DNA of 64,000 nt from Desulfobacteraceae bacterium (GCA_016744295.1 JADGEQ010000008.1:1-64000), one strand, 5' to 3'; shown: positions 8,520-18,280, numbered from the stretch's first letter. Program-made: numbers and translations. The notes: generated from the letters alone by a model not told the origin.

Positions 8520-10511
8520 TTACGGGAGGCGGATTGACAGGGTGCAGAAGCTATCATAATAGGCTGCCTGACCGCCCATATCCGACACCCTTGAATCTGT
8601 CAAATAATTAACAGCACCGCTTTTATGCCAGTACCCCTGGTACATGAAAGCGGTGTTGTCATATATAGCCTCATCCACACAAACCACGGCCTCAAGAAAT
8701 GCTTTTTTGCCGCATACGTTTACCCGGTCATCCTGGCAAAGGTCAAACTGGCCGGCAGTTTTTTTATTGATATACAATGTCGGAATCTTATTTTCATCAA
8801 CAAACCCCTGGGAATGCATGCTATCCCTTGAATGACAGCTAAGTAGCCGCAGGGGAAATTGCGGATCTCCCAAGAGTGGCGGAACAAATTGAGGCAGGGC
8901 CGTTAACCCGTCAGCCAGCGCTCGTTCGCTGTAGATTTCAACTTTACCCGAGGGGGTTAAAAATTGTTTGTCCTCCCAGGCAACCTCATGACGCTTGATC
9001 TGGATATAGGCGGATTCAAGCCCGGCAAGTTTCCGGTCAAATGATGCTCCCGTTTCTGCCAGAAGCGGAGCAGCACACTGGTACAGATAGTGGGCGGATG
9101 AATCAAACCCGAGATTACCAAGCCCCATTCTTTTTGCCAGTTCGATGAAGAACTCAAACTCAGGCAGGAGGGTGTCCGGCGGTTCAATCGCTTTTTGAGA
9201 ATAATTGAGCACATGGGAATACATGGAGGTGGTAAAAATATCCTCCTGTTCAAACACAAAGGCTGCCGGCAGGACAATATCTGCACAAGACGCCGTATCT
9301 GTCATAAAATGATCAAAGACCACCTTAAAATCAATTTTCGAAAAGGCAGTCACCGTGGTCAACAAATCCGGACTCTGGACCAGGGGATTGCCGCTGGCCA
9401 CAAAGGCAGCCTTTATGGGAGGACCAGACACAGTCTCCAGAAAGTTTCCCAACTTTGGCGCCAAAAAAGTCCGGGGGGAGGCAAATTGTTCGCTGTTTTT
9501 TTCAGGCAAATTTAAAAAAGGCGCCATTGATTTGGAGGCATAATTCACCCCCCCTCCCCTTTTACCGATATGGCCTGCCAGGGCAGCCAGGGCATCAATA
9601 CACCGAATATTATTTCCCCCGTTTTCATATCGCTGCATCCCGTATCCGATATAGATGGAAGCCGGATCTGACCGGGCATATTCAATTGCCAGTGCTTTAA
9701 TGACGGCGACGTCTATCCCTGTGATTTTCCGGACAACTTCCGGGGTAAACCCTGCTGCATAGGCTTTGAAACGCTTAAACCCCAAGACATGATCCCGGAC
9801 AAAGGCAGTGTCCACCAAATTTTTCTCAATCAGCACATGGGCCATACCAAGGGCAAGGGCACCGTCGGTGGAAGGGGCAATGGAAATATGATCATCAAAG
9901 GCTTTGGCCGTTGCGGTTCTAACCGGGTCAATCACAATCACCCGGGTACCCTGCTTGCGGGCCCGGACCAAAAGAGACTGCAGATGAATGGAGGTATGTT
10001 TAGGATTTCTTCCCCATAAAATCACTAATTTTGAATTCAGAACATCCTGGGGCAAATGCCCCCTGGGAGTTCCGAAATCATAGGTTTGGGCGGCAATACC
10101 TGCCCCCCAGCAAAGACTTCCTTCAAATCGGGTGTCTCCGCCAAAACAATTAAAAAAGATACTCTGTATCCTGTTTTTCGTTCCTCCATACCCGTCACTG
10201 GTATAATTTAATATGGCAGTATTTCCATACCGTTCTTTGATGGTCGATAATTTTTTTGCCACCAAATCAAATACATGGTCATAGGAAGTTTTTACAAAAG
10301 AATCATTTTTTCTAATCAACGGATGCCGAAGCCGATCCGGATGGGTAAGCCTATCAATCAGTTGTTTTCCCTTCCTGCAAACCAGTCCCCGGGTCAGGGG
10401 ATGGTCTGGGTCCCCTTTTAGATCTATTACCCGGTTATTTTCTACAGTCACCAGAAACCGACACAGGTCAAAACAGTCCATGGGACAGGAAACATATACG
10501 TGTTTTTGCAT
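8520..10511 (-). CDS. Cytoplasmic molybdopterin-dependent oxidoreductase (DMSO reductase superfamily)
   Basis: A protein of about 663 residues. The N-terminus has a [4Fe-4S] motif CPMDCFDLC with the fourth cysteine in RGLVCRKG. The MGD-binding regions and the C-terminal molydopterin dinucleotide-binding domain follow, starting around LLSCHSRDSMHSQGF. The loop GSLCWGAGIAAQ near residue 150 is where the Mo/W ligand is expected; a cysteine is seen. There is no twin-arginine signal, so the enzyme is cytoplasmic. I chose ATG 10511 because it places the Fe-S motif right at the start as in relatives; an upstream ATG at 10562 would add 17 residues. No dedicated electron-transfer subunit is adjacent. 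The substrate is unknown; COG0243 proteins of this type are often annotated formate dehydrogenase-like. Confidence 0.87.
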   Translation of the reverse strand: MQKHVYVSCPMDCFDLCRFLVTVENNRVIDLKGDPDHPLTRGLVCRKGKQLIDRLTHPDRLRHPLIRKNDSFVKTSYDHVFDLVAKKLSTIKERYGNTAILNYTSDGYGGTKNRIQSIFFNCFGGDTRFEGSLCWGAGIAAQTYDFGTPRGHLPQDVLNSKLVILWGRNPKHTSIHLQSLLVRARKQGTRVIVIDPVRTATAKAFDDHISIAPSTDGALALGMAHVLIEKNLVDTAFVRDHVLGFKRFKAYAAGFTPEVVRKITGIDVAVIKALAIEYARSDPASIYIGYGMQRYENGGNNIRCIDALAALAGHIGKRGGGVNYASKSMAPFLNLPEKNSEQFASPRTFLAPKLGNFLETVSGPPIKAAFVASGNPLVQSPDLLTTVTAFSKIDFKVVFDHFMTDTASCADIVLPAAFVFEQEDIFTTSMYSHVLNYSQKAIEPPDTLLPEFEFFIELAKRMGLGNLGFDSSAHYLYQCAAPLLAETGASFDRKLAGLESAYIQIKRHEVAWEDKQFLTPSGKVEIYSERALADGLTALPQFVPPLLGDPQFPLRLLSCHSRDSMHSQGFVDENKIPTLYINKKTAGQFDLCQDDRVNVCGKKAFLEAVVCVDEAIYDNTAFMYQGYWHKSGAVNYLTDSRVSDMGGQAAYYDSFCTLSIRLP

Positions 10512-10688
10512 TGAGCATACCTTAGTCGATCGTATTAAATTAAAAAATTTCAGGGATAACATCCCCCACCCATTTATAGGTTAATCGATATCAAAAAAAA
10601 ACGGGTCGCACAACTTCATTTTTTTGCCGATTAATAACCAAACAGTGCAATCCCTCCGAAACTCAAGCGTTGAACAATCAACCAAAGA

Positions 10689-11510
10689 ATGCTAAAAAAA
10701 AGAATGAAATTATCCAAATTTATTCTTACCATAATATCTTTGTTTTTCCTCAATCTATTGTTCATCTGTATGGTATCTGCCCAAGCCGATGTTAATACCG
10801 ATTTTCTAAAAAAAGATACCCAACTTGCCGCTTTAATTCAAAGGGCGAAAACCGGAATCGTAGCCATTGGCACCTTTCACTTTAACACCAAACCCACGGT
10901 GCAATTTTTAGGAACCGGTTTTGTGATTGGAAACGGAGACCGGATTGTCACCAATCACCACGTGATTGCGGCAATCAAAAAAAAAAAGCTGCTTTTTAAT
11001 TTAAGAATATTTCACCAAGATTTGCCCACAAAAGGGATTAAGGCGACCATACTGGCAGAAGATGAATTCCATGACCTTGCTATTTTAAAAATTGAGAAAA
11101 AAAACCTTCCCGCATTGCCGCTGGAAAAACAGAGAAGTGCAGCAGAAGGGCATAAAATTGCATTTACAGGCTATCCCATTGGATTTGTTTTGGGTTTGAA
11201 CCCCACCACCCACACCGGCATAATTTCTGCCATTGCCCCGATTATTCTGCCAAGCCCCACTGCAAGAATTATCGATGGGAAGATGATCAAACACCTGAAA
11301 GATCCCTTTGAAATTTTTCAGCTTGATGCGACCGCCTATCCGGGAAACAGCGGAAGCCCTGTTTACAGGATTGCCACAGGCGAGGTTGTGGGGGTAATCA
11401 ACATGGTCTTTATTAAAGGTAAAAAAGAACATGTATTAAAGGAGCCCACCGGCATCACCTATGCCATCCCGGTAAAATTTATCCATGAACTCAACAACTC
11501 AATTCAATAG
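10689..11510 (+). CDS. Exported trypsin-like (S1 family) serine protease without PDZ domain
   Basis: A 273-residue protein with an N-terminal signal or anchor (hydrophobic core about 10-32). The catalytic triad is visible: His in VTNHHVIAA, Asp in FHDLAILKI and Ser in YPGNSGSPV, the DegP-like arrangement. Unlike DegP/DegQ it ends just after the protease domain, so it lacks PDZ domains and would not form the usual cage. It is probably a periplasmic protease; the target is unknown. A second in-frame ATG at 10704 is possible. A small HAD gene follows 63 bp downstream on the same strand. Confidence 0.85.
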   Translation: MLKKRMKLSKFILTIISLFFLNLLFICMVSAQADVNTDFLKKDTQLAALIQRAKTGIVAIGTFHFNTKPTVQFLGTGFVIGNGDRIVTNHHVIAAIKKKKLLFNLRIFHQDLPTKGIKATILAEDEFHDLAILKIEKKNLPALPLEKQRSAAEGHKIAFTGYPIGFVLGLNPTTHTGIISAIAPIILPSPTARIIDGKMIKHLKDPFEIFQLDATAYPGNSGSPVYRIATGEVVGVINMVFIKGKKEHVLKEPTGITYAIPVKFIHELNNSIQ

Positions 11511-11573
11511 ATCAATTCAATAGCTGCCTTTTTTATTGTTTTCAGTGAAATTTTATGTATGCTATAATCCATT

Positions 11574-12026
11574 ATGCTTAATTCCATAAAAAAATATTTG
11601 AAAAAAGCCAGGGAAGAGGTTTCAAAGGAATATTCAATCCTCTCTTCGGAATCCGACCAGACAGCCCCGGACCAAGACCTGGCAAATGAAAGTTCTTTGC
11701 CACAGCTGCCTAAAGCCTGGATCGGTGTTGACCTTGACGGAACCCTGGCATACTATGATAACAATTCATCCATTGAGAAGGTTGGACCACCGATTCCAGA
11801 TATGCTGGCACTGGTCAAAAAAATGATTAACAACAACATCCGGGTCAAAATATTTACTGCCAGGGCAACAGATCCCAAGCAATTGCCCCTCATCAGAAAA
11901 TGGCTGAAAACCAACACCCTTCCTGAACTTGAGATTACAAATATTAAAGACTATTATATGATAAAATTATATGATGACCGATGTATACAGGTTGAAAAGA
12001 ATACCGGGCGCCTTATCACTGGATGA
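11574..12026 (+). CDS. Small HAD-superfamily phosphatase-like protein
   Basis: A 150-residue protein. After a charged ~45-residue N-terminal segment comes HAD motif I as IGVDLDGTLAYYD (nucleophile and acid/base aspartates present), then IKIFTAR-like motif II (VKIFTARATD). The C-terminal IKDYYMIKLYDDRCIQVE supplies an acidic DD close to motif IV. No cap domain fits in this length, so it would act on large or exposed substrates, or be a polynucleotide phosphatase-like or regulatory protein. The function is not assignable beyond the superfamily. It lies downstream of the serine protease, possibly co-transcribed. Confidence 0.75.
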   Translation: MLNSIKKYLKKAREEVSKEYSILSSESDQTAPDQDLANESSLPQLPKAWIGVDLDGTLAYYDNNSSIEKVGPPIPDMLALVKKMINNNIRVKIFTARATDPKQLPLIRKWLKTNTLPELEITNIKDYYMIKLYDDRCIQVEKNTGRLITG

Positions 12027-12111
12027 ATAAAGTTGAAACCGGATAAGCAAAACCAAATTAATAAAACAGGATATTAACACAAAATACTCGTGTAAAATCC
12101 GTTTTGAACAA

Positions 12112-13527
12112 TCAGTTTGAGTTTTCCTCTATTTCATTTCGGAATACTTCGAACTTACCATTAGGCAGGCGAGGGATTTCGTCCTGATAGGCGATATGGT
12201 AATTTAACGGTTGACCGATATCCTTATAAAAAGTTGAGAGGATCAATTGTTCCTGTTTTTCGGTCATTTTTTCTTTAGTAACAATACGAATCTCGATGTC
12301 TGTAAAGCTTTTCTGAGCCAGTTGATGCTGTAGCACTGGCAACTGATCCATTACCTTAAATAACGCAATCCTCGGCATGACCCGGCTACCATCCGGCATC
12401 TGAATCAAGCCGCGTTCGCGTCCACAAACTTCGGTAATCACGGGTAAGCCCCGACCACAGGAGCAGGATTCTCCGGCAACCAGATAATCCTCATTGTCAT
12501 AACGAAACAGCGGTGTTGCAAAATTTTTTAGCGGCGTTACTACACAGCGCCCCATCTCACCGGGCTTGCAAGGTTTGTTGTTTTTGTCCAGTACCTCTAC
12601 AAACAGACTCTCAGATTGCACATGCAAATTGCCCGGGTTATCCGGGCATTGCAGGGCAATGATATTCAGTTCCATGGCGCTATAGTTATTGGAAACAGGG
12701 ACTCCCCATTGCGCCATACACATCCTGCGCAGATCATCTGTCACAGGTTCTCCCATCAAACGGACTTCACGTAAATTAGCCGGGCGTTGATCGGGCTGTT
12801 TTGCAATACGCAATAATTCACGCAAAACACCTGGATGGGTCTGTATATAGGCAGGTTGAAGTTCAAATATATGCTTCAAAATTTCAGGCACTGGAAGGGT
12901 GAAATTTACCAGATAAGCAGGACCTGAAGGCAAGCCCGCCCCCCAGTTACCAACACGCTGAATTTTTAAATCTGAAGGAAGCGATTTGATTGTCATAGAT
13001 GAAAGGGATAAATCACGTTTATGCCAGAGGTGATAACGCATACTCAAGGCTTGATAAAACAAACCGTTAAGACTTGTGGTTTTGATTTTCAGGGGGCGTC
13101 CAGTTGAGCCGGATGTTGCAACATCCATTATTTTGCCATGGTTTCGGGGAATAACTTTTGCAAACATCTGATCACCGGCTTCAAAAATTTCAGTACGTGA
13201 CAATATCGGCAGCGTTTGAAATTTTTCCATGGTCAACTGCCCATTTAGCAAGTGTTGTAACTCTTTACGCCGAGTTTGATAAAAGGGTACATGACGCACG
13301 GCATGGTTGATTAGATGCTGAATTTGACCCAACTGAAAACCTTGAATCTTTTCAGGTGGCCAGTATTCTGACATGGAAATGGATGTTTGCAAGGCCATTG
13401 CTTGGGATATTCTTCCGGGTCCCGGCACAAATGGCCATGCCCCTCCCCTGAGCTGAGAAAATGGCCTAATCAGAGGTTCTTTTACACTATTAACACCTCT
13501 TTTTAATTTTGTTATGGCATTACTCAT
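12112..13527 (-). CDS. PaaK/CapK-type adenylate-forming ligase
   Basis: A 471-residue member of the phenylacetate-CoA ligase/CapK branch of the ANL superfamily (COG1541). Motifs seen are the P-loop TSGSTGRPLK, NYSAMELN as the A5 equivalent, RYDNEDY as A7, and the terminal PNGKFEV lysine of A10. A CSCGRGLP cluster in the hinge is typical of the CapK/PaaK group. PaaK makes phenylacetyl-CoA, while CapK-like members sit in polysaccharide loci. No ring-degradation genes are nearby. The convergent neighbour is the small HAD gene, and the next gene upstream is a PEP-CTERM protein, which slightly favours a surface-polysaccharide role (inference). Codon usage by eye seems less AT-biased than the neighbours; transfer is possible but not shown. 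Confidence 0.82.
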   Translation of the reverse strand: MSNAITKLKRGVNSVKEPLIRPFSQLRGGAWPFVPGPGRISQAMALQTSISMSEYWPPEKIQGFQLGQIQHLINHAVRHVPFYQTRRKELQHLLNGQLTMEKFQTLPILSRTEIFEAGDQMFAKVIPRNHGKIMDVATSGSTGRPLKIKTTSLNGLFYQALSMRYHLWHKRDLSLSSMTIKSLPSDLKIQRVGNWGAGLPSGPAYLVNFTLPVPEILKHIFELQPAYIQTHPGVLRELLRIAKQPDQRPANLREVRLMGEPVTDDLRRMCMAQWGVPVSNNYSAMELNIIALQCPDNPGNLHVQSESLFVEVLDKNNKPCKPGEMGRCVVTPLKNFATPLFRYDNEDYLVAGESCSCGRGLPVITEVCGRERGLIQMPDGSRVMPRIALFKVMDQLPVLQHQLAQKSFTDIEIRIVTKEKMTEKQEQLILSTFYKDIGQPLNYHIAYQDEIPRLPNGKFEVFRNEIEENSN

Positions 13528-13778
13528 TCCTGCTCTCTTGGTATTATCGGTTATTATTTAATTTCTTTTATTTTCTAGAAAGAAAAACTTGGGTTTTGTC
13601 AAGTCAATCCGACTAAAGTCAATAAAAAGAGGTTATCCCTCTTGCATTACCAAAATTTGTTATGGCACAAAAGCAACTCAATTTACCCGAGCTGGCCAGA
13701 AAAATAAATTCTGTTTCCTGTTGAATGGATGCAATACTAAAGGTTTACTGGGAATACCGGAGATTAGAAAATCCAATA
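13528..13778. other. Intergenic region without a supported gene
   Basis: Between the CapK-like start and the terminator there is an AT-rich stretch. A short 70-codon plus-strand frame exists, but it has no clear ribosome site and a random-looking, basic product, so it is not called. The minus-strand promoter of the ligase should lie here; I see no convincing hexamers. Confidence 0.5.
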
Positions 13779-13817
13779 AAAAAAGGCAGAACCGAATTTA
13801 GCCGGTCCTGCCTTTTT
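13779..13817. terminator. Rho-independent terminator downstream of the PEP-CTERM gene
   Basis: GGCAG-A-ACCG pairs with CGGT-C-CTGCC (one mismatch), flanked by an A-run on the left and a T-run on the right, so it can work in both directions. On the minus strand it lies 25 bp after the PEP-CTERM stop. Confidence 0.7.
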
Positions 13818-13841
13818 GAATCTTATTTGCTTTATTTGATA

Positions 13842-14516
13842 TTATATTTTTTGTTTCCGGCCAGCACCTGCAATACCGAGAAGCCCAAGACCTAGAAGAA
13901 ACATGGTGGCAGGTTCCGGTACTGCGGGTGTATCCATATCGATCAGCAGCTTAGAATCATCGCCTCCGGTAACAACACCAAATACTATGTCGCCAGAAAA
14001 CCCAGTTCCTGGTAAAGTAATTGTCGTTGTTATCCAGTCCCCAACAGCGGAACCATTATCACCAGAATGGCCACCCCCCGCACCGACATGAACACGAGAA
14101 TCAAAATCATCATCAACAAAAAAATCATCTGTAATATCGGCTAATATTGTTGTAACACCACCGATAGTATAATATGCATAATCATCGTCCTCACTAAATC
14201 CCATAAAAGCCCATTGAAAAGTAATGGTGTCGCCTGCAAGCCAAGTAATGCCCTGAGAGATAGAACTAGTACCTGTCAATACAGCAAAGCTACCACCGCT
14301 ACCATAAGGAGACGTGTACGTAGCCTGAGTCACGGCTGCTGCACTGCTAACATCTGAGGAAACTGATGTATTTATACCTGTCGTTCCGATTGAAGTCCAA
14401 TCAGTTAGAGGGTCTAAACTGGTTGCAAAATCGGCATTATTAATAGTTGTGGCAGATACCTGGTTAGCCAATCCTATAATTAATAAAAATCCAAAGAAAG
14501 ATAAAAGATTTTTCAT
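13842..14516 (-). CDS. PEP-CTERM sorting domain protein
   Basis: A 224-residue exported protein. It has a Sec signal peptide (MKNLLSFFGFLLIIGL, cleavage near VSA), a Ser/Thr/Asp/Gly-rich beta-type body, and a C-terminal PEP-CTERM tripartite signal: VPEPATMF, a hydrophobic stretch, then a basic AGRKQKI tail. Such tails are recognised by an exosortase (EpsH/XrtA type); no exosortase or EPS cluster is in this window, so it must act in trans. The body resembles a cell-surface carbohydrate-binding or ice-binding-like beta-sandwich, but I do not recognise a family. ATG 14516 is preceded by GAGGAG at seven bases, which decides the start over an upstream TTG. Confidence 0.85.
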   Translation of the reverse strand: MKNLLSFFGFLLIIGLANQVSATTINNADFATSLDPLTDWTSIGTTGINTSVSSDVSSAAAVTQATYTSPYGSGGSFAVLTGTSSISQGITWLAGDTITFQWAFMGFSEDDDYAYYTIGGVTTILADITDDFFVDDDFDSRVHVGAGGGHSGDNGSAVGDWITTTITLPGTGFSGDIVFGVVTGGDDSKLLIDMDTPAVPEPATMFLLGLGLLGIAGAGRKQKI

Positions 14517-14531
14517 TTGTAAACTCCTCAA

Positions 14532-14946
14532 TATATTTAGTGTAACGTTTATCCACCTGTTTTCAAGAAAAATAAATGCAATAAGAGTGCCATAGTTACA
14601 AAAAAACTTTAAAACTCTTGTTAAATGAACAGATTCACCAAGTAATCATTTTTAACGGCATCAAAACAAAACAATATATTACATTGTTTACCTAAAAGTA
14701 TTACATAATTTACCTAAAAATCTAAATATTACATAGTTTTTTTCCTACCATAGCCTCGAACATATTTCCAGGTAAATCATCAATAGTTTATAAAAGGGAC
14801 TATTTTATATATAAAAAATTGGACCATGGTACAATATCTTTTTAATAAAAATGATGTACAATTTGGATCAAGCTTTAATAAACCACCTGTTTATAAGCAA
14901 CAAGAGAAAAGTCTGACACAAATTATACTAATTTGGAGGAAAAATC
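14532..14946. other. AT-rich control region between the PEP-CTERM gene and the adhesin gene
   Basis: About 415 bp with no reading frame worth calling. It must hold the divergent promoters of the PEP-CTERM gene and the large adhesin. It contains a repeated AT-rich box (listed separately) and, just before the adhesin ATG, TTTGGAGGA as ribosome site. The sequence is far richer in A+T than its surroundings. Confidence 0.6.
14678..14747. repeat. Repeated AT-rich box upstream of the adhesin gene
   Basis: Two near-identical 20-bp units, ATTACAT(TG/AA)TTTACCTAAAA, start at 14678 and 14700 (22 bp apart, about two helical turns). A third, partial copy (ATTACATAGTTT) starts at 14728. The spacing suits cooperative binding of a regulator to one face of the DNA. 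Confidence 0.6.
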
Positions 14947-17900
14947 ATGGCCCAGGCAGGAATTATTAAAACAATTACAGGTATGGTAAATGCACGTACT
15001 TCCGATGGCCAGGTTCGCCAGCTCCTGGCCGGGGACATTGTTTATGAAAATGAAATTATCGAAACAACAACCGGTTCAAAGGTTACCATTGAGCTGAACG
15101 ATGGAAAGACACTGGCACTGTCTGAAAACGACAATATTACTCTTGACGAAACAGTCCTTGCTGAAGTTGACGCACAGGATGCGGTTGTTACGGAAGTAGA
15201 AGCACTCCAGGCCGCCCTGGAAACGGGTGAGGAGATTCCTGACGAAGAACCGGCAGCCGGTGCTGAAGATGAAGGTCATGACTACGACCTTGGCTACTAT
15301 GCCGGCGACCAGACCCGGGGCGAAGTTGGCAGTCGTCTGACCCCTACTGAATATGGCGTTCAAGAGGAAACCTTTGAGGATATTGATGGAGAGGAGGAGA
15401 TCACAACTGTCATCACTCCAGATCCGTCCCTTTCAGCCATCGGCGTTGTTGTAGACGAAACCGACATTGAGACTGCTAATACTGCTACAGGAACCATTAC
15501 TGTAGATTACGGTACACCCACTGGTACCCTCGCTTTATCCGCAGCCGGGGCAACCTGGGATATAGCATCCAACACACTTATATACCAGCAGGACGGAACA
15601 AATATCTGGCAAATCGTACTTGACCAGGATACCGGTGAATTTACCTTTGAACAGCTTGCCGCTTTTGATCATAGGCCTGATGGCAATGAGCATAATGCCC
15701 TTGAACAAGTTGGTGTCACCGTAACTGCCACAAATTCATCTGGCAATTCCGAAACCACAACCTTTACTGCCGGTATTTATGATGATGGCCCCAGTATAAC
15801 ACCTGCTATTGAAGCCTCTGATATATATGGAGATGAGACCAATGGCATGGTTACTGGTACGATTGATGCTTTGGATCTTGGTGTTGATTTTGGTACAGAT
15901 GGTGAAGGTAGCATTGCCTTGTCTGTTAACGGCGGAATCTGGGATGATGCGAGTAAAACATTGACCTACTACCAAGGTACAGTGGCTGCTTGGACAATTG
16001 CACTAACTGGCGATGGTGAAAATGGGTATGGATATGAGTTTACCCAGCTTACAGCGTTGAATCACCCTATTGCAGGAGACGATACATATACCCATCATGA
16101 TGATGTTTTATCCTGGACTGTTAGCATCACTGCAACAGATGATGATGGCGATACTGCAAACGGTAATTTTTATGTAGAAATCAGAGACGATGGCCCACGT
16201 ATTACAGGAAATGAGATTCTTTCTGCAGAACTTGGAATAGCAGCTTCATCCCCAGCAACCATTCCCGGTGATGTGATTGGCATGATTACAGGTGATGCAG
16301 ATGGTGAATTTGGAACTGATGATGCTGGCGGCGGATTCTATCTCTGGAATAATAACGCAGCAACAGACCATATCATGGTCGAGGATGCAAGCAACAACCC
16401 CATCTATGAAATTTTTATGGATAGTCAGACCGGTGAATGGACTGCTTATCAATACCAACCCATGGCCCAAGAAACACTTGATGTTGATTTCCGGATCTAC
16501 GATGGAGATGGAGACTGGGATGATGGATCTTTTGACCTGCCTGTTTCACAGTTTATCGTTGGATCGAATCCGCAGGAAGGAGGAGATCAGTTTGAAGGGG
16601 AAGGGGAAGGGGAAGGTAGGTATGGCGATGATGTTGAAAACTTTGTGGAAAATGACCATCATGAAGTAAACCCGACCGGTGCTGATCAGGGGGCGATTAT
16701 AGGCCAGGCTGGTGCCGATATCCTGGTGGGTGACCCGGGTTACATTGAAAATGCAGCGTTTAATAATCATTATATTATGGTCATGGATGTCTCCTCATCA
16801 ATGGATAAAATAGACCCAGACCCTAACAACCCAAGCCAACCCAATCCAACAGACCGGTTAGGGGTCCTCAAAGAAACAACCGATCAAATGATTCGGAGTC
16901 TCTATGACCAAGTTGATAACAGTGACGGTGGAGAAGTGACTATCACGCTTCTGCCTTTCGATGGTAGCATACTTCCAGGTGCCGAGATCACGCTTACAGA
17001 CGTTGGGGGTACAGTGGTTATAACCAGCAACGTATTTGTGCCTGGTGACCCTACTGATAGTGTTGATACTTTGGAGGATATCACTGCTTGGATAAACGGT
17101 ATTCCTATAGGGGGCAACGGCACCAATTATCAGGCAGCCTTAGCAGCAGCCTTAGCAGATGCGAATTCGACTGGTTTGGGTATTGAGGACCATGTTATAT
17201 TTATCAGTGATGGTCAGCCAACAATCCCAGATGCAAATCCTGCGAGCTATGCCACTGAATTAAGTGACCTGAGTACCGCTACTAATGGTAGCATCCGGGC
17301 GATCGGTATCGGAATGCAAGATGGCGATATTACCGAAATCTATCTGAATATGATTGATGGAAACAATGATGCTGCCCATGCTGACAATAAAGATCAGCTC
17401 AATGCCGTGATTGATGAGATTATCTCTGATTACGATCTGGGTGATGCGGGGAGTGATGAGATATACGGCGAAGACGGAAACGACCTTATTTTCGGGGATG
17501 TCCTTAACACGGACGGTGTTTATGAAAATCTTGAAGGTGGAGATTATGATCTGTCAACTATTCAGGATCTACCCGACGGATCGGGTTGGGAAGTATTTGC
17601 CACCCTTGAAGCGGCTAACCCCGACTCATGGACCCGGGCAGATACCATCCAATACATCCAGGAGAACCATAAAGACCTTGCCATAGAAACGGTACTTGAT
17701 GCAGGAACACCAGACGAACAAAGCCGCGAGGGCGGGCATGATTATATTAAGGGCGGAGATGGAGATGACATCATTTACGGACAGGAAGGCAATGATGTCA
17801 TTGATAGCGGTGCAGGAAACGATGCAGTAGACGGCGGTACCGGATTTGACACATTGATTGTTACCAATGAGACGGAACTTGATTTCAGTAATGTCAGCAA

Positions 17901-18222
17901 TATTGAGAAAATTCATCTGGATGAGCCTGGTGTGGATCAGAATATTACCATCAGCCTGAATGAAGTTCTAAATATGACGGATAGTGATAACAGACTTTAT
18001 ATCACAGGAGATTTCGGGGATACGGAATCTGTGACACTTACGGGAGTTGGTAATGAAGCTGGAGATTGGGAACAGGATGGAACCAATCCGAATTCATTTA
18101 CTCAGATCGTCGATGGTGATGTGGCTGGTTCTGCTTCTGGTCCAACGGTTGTATTTGGTGATTGGAATGATACGATTCACGTTGATGTTGTCGACCCGAC
18201 CGCTACAGATTTCGATGTATAA
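14947..18222 (+). CDS. LapA-like type I secreted adhesin with retention module, vWA domain and RTX repeats
   Basis: A 1091-residue acidic protein without Sec signal. The first ~100 residues (MAQAGIIKTITGMVNAR...) match the N-terminal retention module of LapA/BapA adhesins, and P102-A103-A104-G105 is a LapG-type di-alanine cleavage site. Three repeats of about 125-135 residues follow (about 155-545), each ending near DDGP, like T1SS-143/VCBS-type modules. A von Willebrand A domain lies at about 605-810, with MIDAS residues D614, S616 and S618. Glycine/aspartate RTX nonapeptides (GGDGDDIIYG, GNDVID, GAGNDAV) and a C-terminal type I secretion signal complete it. It is small for a LapA (often more than 3000 residues). 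The Lap secretion and control genes lie convergently downstream. A strong ribosome site (GGAGGA) precedes the ATG. Confidence 0.92.
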   Translation: MAQAGIIKTITGMVNARTSDGQVRQLLAGDIVYENEIIETTTGSKVTIELNDGKTLALSENDNITLDETVLAEVDAQDAVVTEVEALQAALETGEEIPDEEPAAGAEDEGHDYDLGYYAGDQTRGEVGSRLTPTEYGVQEETFEDIDGEEEITTVITPDPSLSAIGVVVDETDIETANTATGTITVDYGTPTGTLALSAAGATWDIASNTLIYQQDGTNIWQIVLDQDTGEFTFEQLAAFDHRPDGNEHNALEQVGVTVTATNSSGNSETTTFTAGIYDDGPSITPAIEASDIYGDETNGMVTGTIDALDLGVDFGTDGEGSIALSVNGGIWDDASKTLTYYQGTVAAWTIALTGDGENGYGYEFTQLTALNHPIAGDDTYTHHDDVLSWTVSITATDDDGDTANGNFYVEIRDDGPRITGNEILSAELGIAASSPATIPGDVIGMITGDADGEFGTDDAGGGFYLWNNNAATDHIMVEDASNNPIYEIFMDSQTGEWTAYQYQPMAQETLDVDFRIYDGDGDWDDGSFDLPVSQFIVGSNPQEGGDQFEGEGEGEGRYGDDVENFVENDHHEVNPTGADQGAIIGQAGADILVGDPGYIENAAFNNHYIMVMDVSSSMDKIDPDPNNPSQPNPTDRLGVLKETTDQMIRSLYDQVDNSDGGEVTITLLPFDGSILPGAEITLTDVGGTVVITSNVFVPGDPTDSVDTLEDITAWINGIPIGGNGTNYQAALAAALADANSTGLGIEDHVIFISDGQPTIPDANPASYATELSDLSTATNGSIRAIGIGMQDGDITEIYLNMIDGNNDAAHADNKDQLNAVIDEIISDYDLGDAGSDEIYGEDGNDLIFGDVLNTDGVYENLEGGDYDLSTIQDLPDGSGWEVFATLEAANPDSWTRADTIQYIQENHKDLAIETVLDAGTPDEQSREGGHDYIKGGDGDDIIYGQEGNDVIDSGAGNDAVDGGTGFDTLIVTNETELDFSNVSNIEKIHLDEPGVDQNITISLNEVLNMTDSDNRLYITGDFGDTESVTLTGVGNEAGDWEQDGTNPNSFTQIVDGDVAGSASGPTVVFGDWNDTIHVDVVDPTATDFDV

Positions 18223-18240
18223 AAAATAATTCACTAAAAC

Positions 18241-18280
18241 AAAAAAGCCGCACCGGATTTTTCCGGTGCGGCTTTTTTTT
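18241..18280. terminator. Strong bidirectional terminator between adhesin and lap operon
   Basis: The stem arms begin AAAAAGCCGCACCGG and pair perfectly with the complement across a TTTT loop, followed by eight T on the plus strand; the leading A-run gives a T-run on the minus strand. It separates the two convergent transcription units of the Lap locus. Confidence 0.92.

Noticed and set aside
13589..13801. A 70-codon plus-strand frame between the CapK-like and PEP-CTERM genes
   Set aside because: No ribosome site, and it runs into the terminator hairpin at 13779-13817; the sequence looks random and basic.
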